From Macrostomum hystrix (taxonomy: Eukaryota; Platyhelminthes; Macrostomidae), in NCBI GenBank assembly GCA_950097015.1, contig CATNEN010000001.1, forward strand, positions 19,720,501-19,784,500: DNA of 64,000 nt, written 5' to 3'. Below are positions 21,084-34,551 of the stretch, piece by piece (the stretch's first letter is position 1; each line of letters opens with the position of its first letter). A model generated the notes under the pieces. The model was not told where the DNA came from. It made no database searches and saw only the letters and a program-made list of their open reading frames with translations. A program made the translations under genes and the position numbers.

Positions 21084-24066
21084 TCAGTACCAGGAGTAGC
21101 ACCTCTGGACGGCTACCTGCCATTTTTCGTAGTCTCGCTTGAGTCGCTGGGCAAACTCCGGCCTGGGCCGAAATCGAGACTCCACGCTGTCGAATCTCTG
21201 CGCCACTTCCTCCTGGGTCCAGAGTCCGGCGCCGATGCCGGTTAGAAAAGCGCAGCCCAGTGAGGTGGCCTCCCGATTCGAACCGCGGACCACTTCGCAG
21301 TCGAGCAGATCTGCGATGGCCTGCATGACGAAGTCGCTTGCGCTGACACCGCCGTTGCAGCTGCAAAGCAAAATTAAAAAAATCACAAATTTAGGTGACA
21401 GTTTGCGAAGCTTGCCTACTCACACAGTAGGCTGTTAAAGATGTCGAAAGAGGAAGAAAAATACTAAGCTCTAACCGAAGCACCGCAGGCTGTTTTCCTG
21501 TTTCCAAGCGGAAGGCCTCAGCAATGGCTTTAGTCTGAAAGATGACAGCCTCAAGGATGGCGCGGGCCATGTGCTGCTTGGTGGTGCAGCTGCCGACGCC
21601 TAGAAATCCGGCGCAGGCGGCGGGGTCGAACACGGGCACCGCCGACCAGGTAAAGCAGGGCACGAAGAACACTCCGCCGGAGTCTGCGAAAAAAGGCGCG
21701 TTTTTTGCGTCATGCTTCTTTTAGTAGAACGAATGTGTCGAAATGCTTAACAGTAGAGGACCACAAAGTTTAGCAAAAGAAAAAAAAACAGAAAAAAAAT
21801 TCTATTTTTTACCTTCGACTTTCAAAGCTTCAACTTCGGCCTGAGCCACACTGGGATAAAATCCCATAGCGCAGCCCCATTCCAGAGTGTTGCCAGTGTC
21901 CGAGTGGCTGCCCTCTATCATGTAGGCCGGCTTGGGCGCATCTGATTGGTCGCCTAGCACCCAGCCGATTACAGGATAGAGGCCTTTCATAGAGGCGTAG
22001 GGCTGATTGCCGGTGTTCCAGTCCAGAAAAGTGCCAGTTCCCAGCGTGACCTTCACCTGGTCGGGCTGGTGACACAATTCGCCGAATGTCGCAGCGCTCT
22101 GATCTCCCGACATTGACGTGATTTCGATTTGGGCTCCAGGAAAAAGATCAGTGTGGCCGAACGGACCGGATGTGGGTCGCACTTCCGGCAGCATGCACAA
22201 TGGCATGTGCAACATCATGGATACAATGATGGCGCTCCACTCAAGCTGCGGTTTGGATTCGGGAGTGCAAATCTGTTGGCTACTTCGTGAGATAAGGACG
22301 GCCCCACGCCAAACCCCATTTTTCTGATTAGTTTATCCTGACTGCCTGTCCCACATGTACACGGGTTACATGGGGGGCAGATTTACAGATCGACAAATTT
22401 CTTTTATAAGTCGTCCCTAGAATGGGCCGTTTTTTTTTAACTTAGATCGCTTGTATCCGCCTGTCTCTGACCATCACAGTCCGACCCACAAGCTTTAGCT
22501 AAAGAGTAGAGAATTTATTCAGCTTTCAAATTGAGAAATAAAATATCAATAGAACGAAATTTAGGTTTCAAGTGTTATTTCACGTAGTCTACATGTCTTA
22601 TATAGGGGACGGCTAATGTCAGCCTAAATATGTGCTGGTCCCGAAATTGTGAGAATGGCGTTTAGTTATTTATCTAGATTTGGCATTTTAAACACTGGTT
22701 CATTAAATCAAAATATATATATATCATGGCTAGAGCGAAAATAACAATATTGTACGTCCCTAGATGGGGCCGTTTTCGTAAAATTTCGATCGGATTTATT
22801 ATCAATTAAATGATTATATTTAAGTCGCCGCATCAAAGCCTCACCCCAAACGGATCGTACATTCCCGTTGTACTGGCACACGAATAATCCGTTGCGAACA
22901 CGCGTCCCTCGGTTAGTTTCCATAGCAACCAGGACTCGTTGCAGCCAACGCAAATCTCTCCGCGGCTGGCGCGCTCCAGCAAAGCTGGATTATCGGCGAA
23001 CAGCTTCACGAGCTGGATGATTGGCATGCCGATTTTGAACTGCAGCACAGAGGCTGCCAGGAATTTGGCCTTCTTAGTCAATCGATAAATAGCCCAACAG
23101 GCAGATCGGAACGCTCGCATTCGAACAGATCGATTCCAGATCACACACTCTTTGCCAGCGCGCCTGTCTTGCCAGGAGATAATGGGCATCAGCGGCTTGC
23201 CCGTGTCTCTCTCCCAAGCGGTCACAGAGTTGCGCATCACCGTGATGCCGAGGCCACGGATTTCGCTGGGCTGAATCTCTGCGGGGTGAAACGGGTGCAG
23301 TGAGGAGGGTGTCTTACTGAGGGCAGAAATTCAGCAGTGAGATGAGTGCCTCACTGACGGGTAGAAATTCCGGAGTGAGGTGGATATCTTACTGACGGGT
23401 AGATTCTGCGGAGGGAGGTGGGTGTCTTACTGACGGGTAGATGCTGCGGAGGGAGGTGGGTGTCTTACTGACGGGTAGAAGTTGCGGAGGGAGGTGGGTG
23501 TCTTACTGACGGGTAGAAGTTGCGGAGGGAGGTGGGTGTCTTACTGATGGGCAGAAATTCGGAGTGAGGTGGGTGTCTTCGGCAGGAAAAGAAATTGCAG
23601 AGTGAAGTGGTTGTCTTTTCTGAGAGGTAGGCAGGAATTGCAGAGTGTTCTATACAAAGGACTTGCTGTCTCTTGGTACACCTTTGCAAACACTAGATAT
23701 TTTATGAAATCAAAGTAGATACATTTAAATTTAATGACTTTGACAAAGCCCATACATTTTCTTACCCTGAAATGCATCCTTTAGAATGCCTTTACAGATA
23801 ACCCATAGGTCTTCTGGATCATACTCAGTTTGGAGTGGTTCTGGATGAAGTGCAGTAACCTAAAATTATTGAATGTACAAAAAACAAGTAAATGCATTGC
23901 AAAGTTTTGTGTTTTATAGAGCCTCAGGCTTAAGATACAGCATAGGAAACTAGCTGCTTACCTTGGCACTCTTGCTAACAACAATTTTTGCTTCTTCATT
24001 GTAGATATGCACTCTGGCACTTGAGGAGCCAACATCTAGGACAGCAACATATTTTGCATCTGTCAT
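21084..24066 (-). CDS. GK5: glycerol kinase 5-like FGGY-family kinase (6 exons)
   Basis: Model: exons 24066-23962, 23859-23766, 23278-22845, 22245-21813, 21683-21476 and 21360-21084. They give 516 aa, all introns GT-AG with agreeing phases (0, 1, 0, 1, 2); the family is about 530 aa. The N terminus has the FGGY phosphate-binding start (VLDVGSSSARVHIY). SWQDRRAGKEC, ATDYSCASTTGMYDPF, GDQSAATFGE (candidate catalytic base Asp, about residue 259), VTLGTGTFLDWNTGN and NGGVSASDFVMQ follow in the family order. They match GK5-type rather than classical glycerol kinase. The expected reaction is ATP-dependent phosphorylation of glycerol or a related polyol in the cytosol; the substrate of GK5 proteins is less certain. 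The exon 5 donor (GTTAGA) is weak but keeps frame. Intron 2 contains a 38-bp minisatellite. Confidence 0.88.
23300..23600. repeat. 38-bp minisatellite in GK5-like intron 2
   Basis: About eight imperfect copies of a unit containing TCTTACTGACGGGTAGA and GCGGAGGGAGGTGGGTG. It begins about 20 bp upstream of the exon 3 acceptor. Confidence 0.85.
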
Positions 24067-25883
24067 GGTTGACGTAGCTAACTAGCTAGCTAAAATAGAA
24101 TGCAATATATTGCTTTTTTATGTTTCTTGATAGAAAAGGGAGCAAAACAGCGATAGCTTGCATTAATATTTCATTACCTAATTGCTGATTTAAAGTGACT
24201 CAAAGTAATATTAGGCCCCTAGCTTAGGCCAAGCTAATATGTGATTCTTCTTTACTGATACACCATATTTTGGTATGAAAATATTTGAAGCAAAAAAATA
24301 TAGTTGACTATCTTTTTACCATCTCTACCTTTCTATTATAAAAAAATAGATAATATTTAATTCTGGCAAAAAAATAACAAGTGAAGCAGCAATTAATCAC
24401 TAGCTTATTACATTAGCTAATGTAATTACAAATGGTAGACAATAAGCTTCAGTAGTTTTTTTAAATAGCTTATCATCTCAGTCAACTTAGTCAAAATAAA
24501 AGCACTTAAAAACAAAAGCACTGATATAAAACACCTACCTAAAAATCTGAAATAAAACTACAAACAGCAGGCTGCTGAATTGGTACTAAGAAATACATTA
24601 CACTGAGAAAAACAAAATAGTCATGCTTTATTTTGAATATTAGTGAAAAATTTATTTATATAAAGAGATGAGCTAATTCGTAAAAGTTTAGTTCAAGTTT
24701 CAAATACTTTTATTATGCGCAAATATGGACCAACTGTTAAACTGTAGGCCTAATGTAAACTAAAGACAAGTAAAAAGGTTAAAAATGGCCTAAGACAACA
24801 TAGGAAAAAACGCTTTCTTTTTTATATTTTACGCAATTTCTTAATTATCAAAAACATAATTGATAGGATTGATCTACCGATAAGGCTTATCAATTTGATG
24901 TCTTGGAAAATAAAGAAAACTAAATGGTGCTGTTTAATATAAGTATTTAAACAAAAACTTTTTGCTCGCAAGTTTTTGAGTCGTGACATTGAGTCGGCAG
25001 CTAAATTTCCAAAATTTATTTTTATAAGCAAAGAACCTAGACACTTAGGCTTAGGGAAATAAACTATCAAAAGTTCCTTCAATAAAACTTTCAAGCAAGC
25101 TTTCGCTAGCATGAAACTGACAAGCATTGGCTTTGCCAGGTCAAGAGGTCATGACCCCCAGACAACTAGATTTGTTAGGGCTGATGCTGCTGCACTGGAG
25201 GAAAGCATGTCTTCTGGCTTCAAAGTCAAGCAAACTTCTATAATTTTTCTATAGCTTTTATCTAGTAGAGTAATTTATATTGTTCCTTGGGTAATATTCT
25301 CGTCAGTTATGAGTATCAGATGAGTGTGTCAGCCATGAGTATCAGATGAGTGTGTCAGCAATGAGTGTCAGATGAGTGTCTGTTTGCGGATTAGCTAATC
25401 ATAAAGCCAATGAAAGAAATCGGTTGAGTAATATCCTCATTTAAGTATTCAAGATGTGTTTAGGAAGTTATTTTGCGGTACAGAAGCCATCGTATTGCTG
25501 TCGTGTATAACTAGTGCAATATTTTAATGTAACGAGGTTGACCCTCTTTTCCAACACAGCAAAGTTGAGACCGTAGAAAATCGAGACACAGAACATTTAC
25601 CCCGATCGATATGCTGACGGTTTCAGGCGATGGTTATCTTCCGTTCACTCTGACAGGTGGATCAGCAATGATTAGGACGCTGAGTGCAAGAGCGGCACTA
25701 AAGTCCCGAGCTCGAATCCGGAAAAAGGCCTGGGATACTAAAAAGGCCAACGAACAACGAACAATCCGAGTAATCGGACCTGGCACTGCAATATTCGAAT
25801 GGTCTGTGCTGTCTGGTATCCGTGTCCTGACGATGGCAGACGCCGCCCGACGTCAGCCCGTGGCACAGATGATTGCACAGGTA
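24067..25883. other. intergenic upstream of GK5-like gene
   Basis: AT-rich. It must contain the kinase promoter, but no core element stands out. A short tandem (GAGTATCAGATGAGTGTGTC, about three copies) lies at 25306-25385. An open frame at 25611-25886 with higher GC ends exactly at the SINE insertion site; it has no recognisable domain. Confidence 0.4.
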
Positions 25884-26257
25884 TGACGCTCGCCGGGGGT
25901 CGGTGGCAGAGCGGCTATCGCTTTTGCCTCTCGCACCACGGTCCCTAAGTTCGATTCCACGGCGAGGCCACATTTATTTGGGGCGCAGCCGCGGAGAGAA
26001 GGCTTGGGGGCTTGTCGTGCAATTTACGCCCGTGAGGGCCAACCTCCAAGGCACAGTGAAATGTACACTGCCTGACGATGAGAAAGTCAGGGCAGATGTA
26101 CACACCTGTGTGAGTGTGTGCTTGCGTACAGCAGTCAGCGGAACGGGCAGAATTGCCTCCTCGCTGGCTGCGGGTCTGTGTCACCAAATGATGTGCCACT
26201 GCCCGCAGCCCTCCTGCAATTATTATTATTATTATTATTATTACTTTGACGCTCGCC
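25884..26257 (+). mobile_element. SINE-A copy 3, full length with 11-bp TSD
   Basis: The element is 25895-26246, flanked by the exact direct repeat TGACGCTCGCC (25884-25894 and 26247-26257). It carries box A (GGTGGCAGAGCGGCTATCGC), box B (AAGTTCGATTCC), the family body and a (TTA)n tail of about eight units. Relative to copy 2, part of the GTGTGTG/CTCAGGAGTC stretch is missing. Confidence 0.93.
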
Positions 26258-27241
26258 AACCAGGCCGAGTGCAAGGTGCAGGAAGACTTGGGCTCGGAGC
26301 ACACTGCCAATCAGCGTCGCTGTCTATCACAGCAGAAGTGTGGCCAAACGATGTGGCGTTTACAAAAAATTGAAGAGGAACTCAAATCTAAATTCAAGTA
26401 TATATTTAGTCTTTTAAACACATCGATTAAGTGCTTATAAATTGTCACGAGAGACAAAAATGTACCGCCGATAACACTCGTAAAGTAGAATTGTTAGGAG
26501 CAAGGAAAACTCACGCGAATGTACTATATGTTATATCACGACCACTTTCTCCGAGCTATCACGAGCAGAAGGAAAACATAGCTATTTGTTACCCCCCTGA
26601 AATTAGTTTGACCGCACTTCATTATCAAGCATCGCCATCAACAGCCACGCTGCTATAGTGACGTTATCAAGATTGCATTGTTTTTTCAACTGACCAAGTA
26701 AGTGTTCTTTCCTGGGTTTGATGATTGAGACTCGATAACTTCACCATGCATTGTGCACAGTCAGCTGATGATGATGACCAGTTGATGCACCCACCGAAGG
26801 CTAAGATGACGCAGACACAAAGTCGACAAGCAGATGAAATTTAAACTGTCAGCAAAGCTGCACGGAGTTGCAGAACTGATTCGCGTAATGAATGAGGGTG
26901 TGATGAATGGTGTTCAGAATCATTGAATATCTCGAAGTTCTTGTAAGGTGGTGACTTAAAGATTGTTCCAGAAGGTGCATTCTAGAATTCCATGTGTCTG
27001 TGTGTTTCATTTTCAGGTGCAGAAAACAACTTTGAGGGGGGCATTGCTAGCTATATCTACAGTTGAATAAGATCCCGCAAATTGTGTATAAATCAAAGAA
27101 ACAATTAAAAGTAAGAGCTTTTAAAACCACACAAAAACGCTATCAAAAAAAGAATTGTGTGACGATTAAATGACGAAGACAGAAGTCCTTGGCGGCGGCA
27201 ATTAGAGTTCACTTCAGTCTAGAGTCAGTTCAATTATATGG
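26258..27241. other. intergenic, nothing recognised
   Basis: No supported gene. Short open frames (26246-26440, 26431-26658) carry no recognisable motif. Confidence 0.35.
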
Positions 27242-27696
27242 TGTAGCGGTAGCACTTTATTATAGTGGTGCACTGGGATGCACGACAAGCAGAATAAAGA
27301 AAGTCAGGTGCAGGAGCTCAACAATAGTACTAGCAATGACAGCACGGCGAGGCGAAGATAGGAAATAGTGCGCGAAGCTAGGACCGACACGGGAAGCCAA
27401 GCAGTGGGCAGGGCTAACAACCAGTGGGCAAACAGGAACGCGAGAAGACAAGGCGAGACAACAAGAACGAGAACCGGACAGGACCAGGACCAGACAGGAC
27501 AAGTGGAGCGAGAGCGGGCCTAGAGCCCTTACTTAAATAAGCTTAGTAAACTGCAGAACAGGGCGATCGATAACTCTAGAAACTGGCTCCAGCCAATGAG
27601 CGTGTAAGTAACACTGGTCTGGGCAGACGACACTTAGACATTAGCAAAACCAAGCTGTGGCAGCGCGATGTGCACTAACGCCTACTAACAGTAACA
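27242..27696 (-). mobile_element. possible solo LTR
   Basis: On the minus strand the segment starts TGTTACTGTTAG and ends CCGCTACA (TG...CA ends). It has a TATA-like CTTATTTAAGTAAGG in the middle and an AATAAAG near the 3' end, the order expected of U3-R-U5. GC is higher than in the flanks. No target duplication, primer-binding site or second LTR was found, so this is tentative. Confidence 0.3.
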
Positions 27697-28034
27697 CTCT
27701 AAGAATTACAGCTTAACCATACGAAACTGAGAAATGGGTGAAAACCCATAGTACACACGTAAATTAGCTATGTAAATTAACACGTAAATTAAATTGCTAG
27801 GGGCGCTTTCAACAAGTGACAACGTCACAATTGTTTCCGGTAAACAAAAAACACTGAGACCTTGAGTCCAAAATGACGTTCTGTAAGAAGCGCAAGCCAC
27901 AAAAGCGAAGCTTTTCGAGTTTCGAGCTTCGAGTTTAAAGGTCTGATTCCAAACTGACATTAAATGTTAAACTAATCAAATGTTTCATAATGAAGATTCT
28001 CAAGCAGAAAAAAACTTTCTATTGAAACTCTTCA

Positions 28035-28220
28035 GTCATTCAGTCCATATTTTATCCTTCGCATTGCTCTGATGAATTCCCAGAGACCAAATCTAGCCGC
28101 TGATTTAGCCGCCTCCACACAGCATTGATCTTGTTCGGTCCTATCAGAAATTAATTTTATCGTTCCAAAAGATCGTGACTTACATGTATAGGCCGGCGCG
28201 TGTACATTAGCCCTATGCAC
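28035..28220 (-). pseudogene. orphan DQCC-repeat fragment
   Basis: The minus strand reads IKLISDRTEQDQCCVEAAKS and AARFGLWEFIRAM, a single diagnostic DQCC unit like those in the adjacent 28.3-34.3 kb gene. It sits downstream of that gene's stop codon and leads nowhere. It is most simply a remnant of a duplicated neighbour; an alternative 3' exon is possible but less likely. Confidence 0.6.
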
Positions 28221-28312
28221 ACAGCCCCGGCCCAGCGCAAGTGCTAGTCAAACCTAAGGTTGGGGTGGCCACGACACGCAGGGCGCTGGAGAGAGCGGCC
28301 GCCACGAGAGCA

Positions 28313-31300
28313 TTAAATTTTCGATTTACGGCTCTTAAAGATTTTCGAGGTAGCGGCGTGCGAGATGAGTGAGCTGTAGAACTTCTTTTCCATTCTGATT
28401 TTCGAGCCTGATTGAGAAGGCGATTCTTTGAAACATTTTTGAAGCTCTCGATTTTTACTACCAGTTGATGATGTTGTGGCAACTCTTTTGGCGTAAGCCG
28501 ACCTGTTTTGAATGATTCGGTCATTTTTTCCGATAACTCGCTTGGTATTCCGAGACACTTGTGTCTTTGTGATGTGGCTCTCGTCTGTGATCAGGCCGCA
28601 CCCCCTGATCGTCTGGCTTTTGGCATCTTTTTGCCTCTTTTTGCCTCTTCCGATTACTTTCACTGGAACTTGAAACAACTTCCTCCCTCCTCCTCGTGCT
28701 GTGGGTGACAAATGAAAACATAAAGCAATACCGGATGCAGGAGAGTGATCGAATATAAGCAAGAAAGGTGAACTAACGACGACATACTTTAGAACACTTG
28801 AAATATTCCCGCTTATCAATCATATTCTAATAGTACTCACCGTGTGCAAACCGCTGTTGTCTAGTGCTAATCCAGGCCGCTCTCTGTTCCTCTATCGTCT
28901 CCATGGCAACAAGTCGTCCGAAGTCTGCTGCAGTCCACCAGAGTCTGGCCCGTGTCCACAACTTCCGCTCCTCGTTCTCTGCACTGGGGTGAATGCCGCT
29001 GTCACTGCCCCTTCGATTTGACACTCTCCACAGCTTCTCTCTGACCCAGCGGATCTTCTCAAAGTCCTGCGTCTCCATGGCGACGCGTCTCTCGTCTCTG
29101 AGTATCACCATCTGCCGCAAGCTGAACTCAACATGTTCGCGGCGGTCGCTGTAGTGAGCCAGAGTGAGCAGCTCCTCCAAGTCCGGGTCCTCTTGCAGCT
29201 CTGAGAGCCACGCATCGAAGTCGATTGCTGTGCGATTGCGGAGCAGCTCAGCTTGGAGACTCCAGCTCAGACAGCGGAAGTTCACGTACAGGTGAGAAGA
29301 TCGAGGCTGTGACAGTCTGGCTGTGAGCAGAGTCTGAGTGAACTCAGGAAGGAATGTGAATCGAGGCGGAGTGTCGTGGGGGAAGCAGAACCTCCAGGCC
29401 CAGTCAGCACCCGTATTTAGAATCTCAAGAGTGCCATGTGTGCTACGAAAATCATGGGGTAGAAAAGCTCGCTGTACGTGATGGTTTTGCAGCTGCAGCA
29501 ACAGTTTTTCAGCATCCAGAGTTTCTTTACACTTCAGTTGCACCATGACGTTCAAGCATAGGTTTGCACAACGGCACCAATTTAGATCGCTAAGCATGCT
29601 GAGCAGATTGACGAAGCAGTCTCGACGGCTTGATTCCGACTGCAGTTCAGTCAGAGTCTGGCATATAGCAGTGTATCCTAGGCAGAATTTAAGCTCTATC
29701 TTTTGAGGCTGCTTACTGATGAACTCGGCGGAAGGTACCACTTTCAGCGGCAACAAGGTGAACGGGTGGTAATAGAAGCTCTCAAGCTGTAGAGGTCGAA
29801 GCCATCTGCTGATTTCTGTTTTGACTTTGCTTATATGACTCCTGAGGTCGCTCAGCCGGTGTTGAATGATAGACTTTGTGTTGTCAAAGTCGCCTCCGAT
29901 TCCAGCGTTCTTAAAGTAGATTGATGCATCACGCATAAAAAAGTGAGGCATGCACTCATCTGGCGATTCGCTTGAGTCCATGAATCCAAGCATCAAATCT
30001 ATAGACTCCTTCAAAAGTTTTTTCAAATTTTGAGGTTGCCATTCTTCGTTGTTGAAAGTTCCGTGCTTTTCAAGCATGAAAAATAAAAGGGTTTTTGCGT
30101 GGTAACTTTTCAGTCCCGGAGCTCTAAGCTCAAGTGGCAAATGTCGCTTAAAAATAAACTTTATTATAGTGAACAGTTGACCTTGAACTGTACTCAAAGA
30201 CTTCATGATGTGCTTCTCATGGAAGCTGAAACTGACTCTTAGCTCGTTTGAGCAATTCGGCCTGGTCGCTCTCACAAGATGAACCTTGGTGTCTTGATAG
30301 CTGCAAAGCTTCTCAACTCTGTCATGACAAAATGGGCTGCAGCATGGGATAGCACGGCAGATGTCGAATGCTGGTCTTATACCGCAAGCTGCTGTCGTCA
30401 CTGTGGGCTGATTTCCTGAAATGGTAACCAGTGCTGCACATTAAACATAACTCTGCAGCCATCAAAATAAAACAAAAACAAATCAAGAAACATACCGGAT
30501 CCTACCGCCACCTGGGCATGTCCGTTCGTGACGCGCAACTTTGAAGCTCCTCTGCAGTTGCACGAACCATCTAGATGAAACTCCTGACCATCAGTCAGCA
30601 CAGTCCAGTCGATGTCCGAGTCAGCCGCTGTCCTACCATTCACTTGCATCAGACTGTTGGCCCAGCCATCTGAGTAGCTGCCTGTCATTTGCATGTCACT
30701 GTTAGTGAGCGATCGAGCGATGCCCTCCAATAAAAAGGCCATTTTCTGCTGACAGCGCGCCCTCTCCTGCGTGAAACCAGCCTCACAAAGAAGTTGGTAC
30801 AACTCTTCGCTGAGCTGCCTGTCCTCTTGAATGTTGTCTTGAAACCTAAGTTTGTTAGATTTAGAGTAATTGTATTGCAGTAATTATAACTTTCGACTTC
30901 TCAATGAGATAGAATAAATTTGATGTTTTTTGAGCTAGAAAGCTTAATTTCACATTGCTCATTGAGAAATTTTTGGTATGCGGCGGCCCACCCCAGTCCA
31001 TGGACTGAACAGTAGCTGCACTCAGCATTGTGGTTTTACAAATTTCTAGAATATCAGTTGAATAGCGTGCATACCTTTCAACTCCGGACGAAACAGCAAC
31101 GTCTTCTGCGCTGATTTTTCTCTCTCTAAGATTCAGATGCAGGAGATGCGTGAGTTCAGGTTATGCTGATCGGTTCATTTATTTATGAAGCAAGCATTAA
31201 AATAAGTGTGTGCAGCAGCAAAAATAGTGAAAATGAAGAGCGAAACAGATCTTACCGCTCATTCAGCATTCGCAGCATCTGCGAGTGTCCAGCTTGCTCG

Positions 31301-34266
31301 GCCAGCTGCGAAAGCGTCAGACCCCGACTGTCCCGATGACTCGCATCCGCTCCTCCGTCCATCAGAGTCTTGGCTGCTCGCAAGTGACCACCTTCACACG
31401 CTCGTGACAGAGCAGTCCGACCCTGACTGTCTTCAGCTCGCACTGACGCTCCAAGATCCAACAGTTTGTCGATGAGCTCGTGATGACCTGCATCAGCTGC
31501 CAGCATGAGAGCAGTGGCTCCAGTGCCGTCTGGCAGATCGACATGTTCTCTGCTGAATCGCTCATCATTCATTAGTGTGAGAGCCAGTGCGACATAGCCA
31601 TGAGAGATGGAGACACAGAGCAGCTGTGTGAGCTGAGCTGGCTGCATTCGAGACAGAGTCTGTGTGAGAACGGAGTTCCTGCCCTCGATGGCCATCGAGG
31701 CGGTGAAGTTGAGGACTTGGCTGGACTGGAAGAGCCAGTCGGGTTCTAGGCCAAGGAAGACGACAATGTCTTCTTGAAGACTTGAGCATGCCGCAATTGC
31801 ACATTCTCGACGGAAATCGATTCTAAGACGTCTTTTTGACAGAGACCTCAGGAGGTCTAACTGACCAGCTTTTGCTGCCGACTTCGCAGCCTCAAAGTAG
31901 CACTGATCTCTCATACTACTATCATCGACTATCTCTACGAGAAATTTCACGATATCCCACAGACCAGCACTTGTGGCCGCTTTTACTGCCTCCAAGCAAC
32001 TCCGATCTCTTATAGAACTATCACAAATAGACTGGAAAAGGTACTTCATCAGCTGCTGATTTCTTACAGCTTCAAGCACCGCCTTCATGCAGCACTGATC
32101 TCTCACCCTCTGTTCAGCTATTGTCTGCACCAGAAATTTCACAATATCTTGCCTGCTCTGAATAACTGCAGCTATTGCTGCTTCCATGCAGCACTGATCT
32201 CTCACACATTGGTTGCCAACTGCCTGCACCAGAAGCTTTAGCATTTCAAAGTTGCCTTCAATTACAGCCGCTTTTGCTGGCTCGATGCAGCTTTGGTCTC
32301 GTAAATTGGGATCACCAATTGAGAAAATAAAAAACTTCACAAAGTCCCATTTCCCCGCGAGTGCTGCGAATTTCGAGGCATCTTTGCAGCACTGGTTCCG
32401 CAATGTTTGGTCAGTGATTGATTGTATCAGATGCCGAATCACGTCAACCTGCCCAACCGACGCAGCTCCTGCAGCGTCAATGGCTGCCTCCACGCAACAC
32501 TTATTTCGAACAGCTTGATCAACAAATGTCGACACCAGATATTTTATAACTTCAATTTGACCCGCCAGTGCAGCGGATTTCGTTGCAACAAAACAACAGT
32601 CATCTTTTGACTTCAAGTCATCTATGCAGTTCACTAAAAACCTCATCTCTTCTAGTTGGCCTCTTGTAGCAACGTAATTGGCAGTCTTTATACAGCACTG
32701 CTCTTTTATGTCAGCAAAGTCGATTAGTTGAATGATTTCCACAAGAGATGCTCTTTCATTAAACTCGGCAGCCGATAGAGCGATCTCCATGCAGCACTGA
32801 GCCTTCGAAGTTGGGTCAGAAACCTCCTGCAATAAGAGCTTAGCAGCTTCCCACTGCCGTTCGGAAGCTGCGAAAATCGATGTTTGAATGCAGCACTGCT
32901 CTCTCAGTCGTTCGTCATAGATGCATTGAATTAGGTCCTCCAGAAGCTGACATTTTCCAAACCTTCCAGCAGACCACGCGGCCTTCATGCAGCATTCGTC
33001 CTTCACTTTTTGATCCTGGGCAGATTTGACAAGAAAGTCAATCGCATTCCAATGCCCCTCTGAGGCAGCTGCGTTTGTGGACTGGACCAAGCAGTTTTCT
33101 ATTAGTTTCGGATCAGTTATCTTTCCAATCAGTGTCTCAAGAACTCTTAGGTGGCCAAGCTTTGCTGCGGCCTTTGACCCCTCGGCACAGCATTTTTCCA
33201 TCAGCTTCTGGAGTGAAATCTTTGAAAGCAGAATTTCTAAAATGTAGCTTTCTTGACATTGTGTGCCGGCAGTCTGGTCATTCAGGCAGCACTGAAACTG
33301 CACACTTCCATCCACGACTATTTGGTTAAAAAGACGAATAACTTCTCGGCTGCTAAACTCAAGTGCAGTGTTTATCATGACTTCGCAAATGGCTTCTTGT
33401 TTTATTTTACTTTCGGTAAAGTGCAGCAGAAAATTTGCTACATCCCATTCACAACAGGCAGCCGAGAATCTCACTGACTGCAGGCAACATTCATCTCTTG
33501 CACGTTGATCCGCGACAACCTTCAGCAGAAATTTCAAAATGTCCCACTGACGCTTTTCAGCCGCGACCTTTGCTGCTTCCACACCGCAGAGATCTTTGAC
33601 TTTCCCGTCTGGAATCGACAGCAACAAAAATTCCAACGCTTTCCTTGAGCTGAATTGATGCCCGATTTCGGCTTCGGGTACAGTCATGCAGAAGTCGTCC
33701 TCCACCGCATCTTTATCTGAGCTTATTGGCAGCTTTACAATGGATAATCTGGTGTACTTCGAGTTGAATGGCTGTCCATCAGCTCCTTGCTTGCGATTGG
33801 CATCCAATTCAACTGCTGACTTGGCGAGAAATACCGAAATATTCCACTGACGAAATTTAGCTGAAGTGTTTGCTATTTCCCTGAATAAATCATCGACGTG
33901 CTCCTCTTCAACTTCCAGCATCATTTGCTGAACAACATTCAGCTGGCCGAACCGGGCAGCCGATTTCGCCGCCAAGAAACACAGCTGGCGTCTCATTGTT
34001 GGATCCGCCAGTGTCTGTAACAAACTATTTAAATTTGAAACGCGACCAACTTTCGCAGCAGATACTGACGCTTGAGCATAAGCTTGATACTCAATACCAT
34101 CCTTGCTCAACATGAGCTTTAATGATTTCGCAGAACACCAGGCTGCAATCATTTTAATCGATTTCTTACGTTTTAAAGCCAGTTGAAATCGAAACCAAAC
34201 TCGTGATTTTCTCTGATGGTCAGTTGTTTCTTCTCGCAGGTCCCTAGAATCCATCAAGGAATCCAT
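28313..34266 (-). CDS. DQCC-repeat / ankyrin / Mab-21 nucleotidyltransferase-like fusion protein (4 exons)
   Basis: Model: exons 34266-31256, 30845-30496, 30415-28841 and 28698-28313, 1,773 aa, phases 2, 1, 1. An in-frame TAA just before the ATG supports the start. Residues about 75-812 hold some 21 units of 30-35 aa with a core like RDQCCxEAAKxAAxxG, then D-[IV]-[IV]-K-F-L. Residues 911-1004 are ordinary ankyrin repeats (ATALMLAADAGH). The apparent stop after these lies inside the donor GTAAGA, and splicing joins the chain to a Mab-21 domain. That domain has the nucleotidyltransferase motif GSYSDGW...SDIDW (G1059, S1060, D1081, D1083). It also has the helical C-terminal half (LKSYHAKTLLFF, EWQPQNLKKLL, PHFFM). 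Exon 4 adds a Lys/Arg-rich tail. Mab-21-fold proteins include cGAS-like sensors; catalysis and ligand are unproven. It is divergent from the TPR gene on its left flank in transcription. Confidence 0.8.
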
Positions 34267-34551
34267 TGGTTAGTGTGCTCAACTGGTCAGAAATCTGAAA
34301 CTGTATGGCGTTTTGATATGTGTAATAATCATTATAATTGTATTTCTAGCCATTTTAGACATGAAATTGTGAAACTCTTGCCTGTTTAGCCCCATTTAAA
34401 GTATTAAAGTCTTTCAATAGCATGGATCTGAATAAGTCACCAGGCGGTCAAATGGGTACCAGTATTAGCTGGGGTTGAACTAAGTGCAGTTGTGGCCCCA
34501 CCACCTGTCCACAGACTAAACAGCTGTACACAGCCTGTGAAAGCATTGCAC

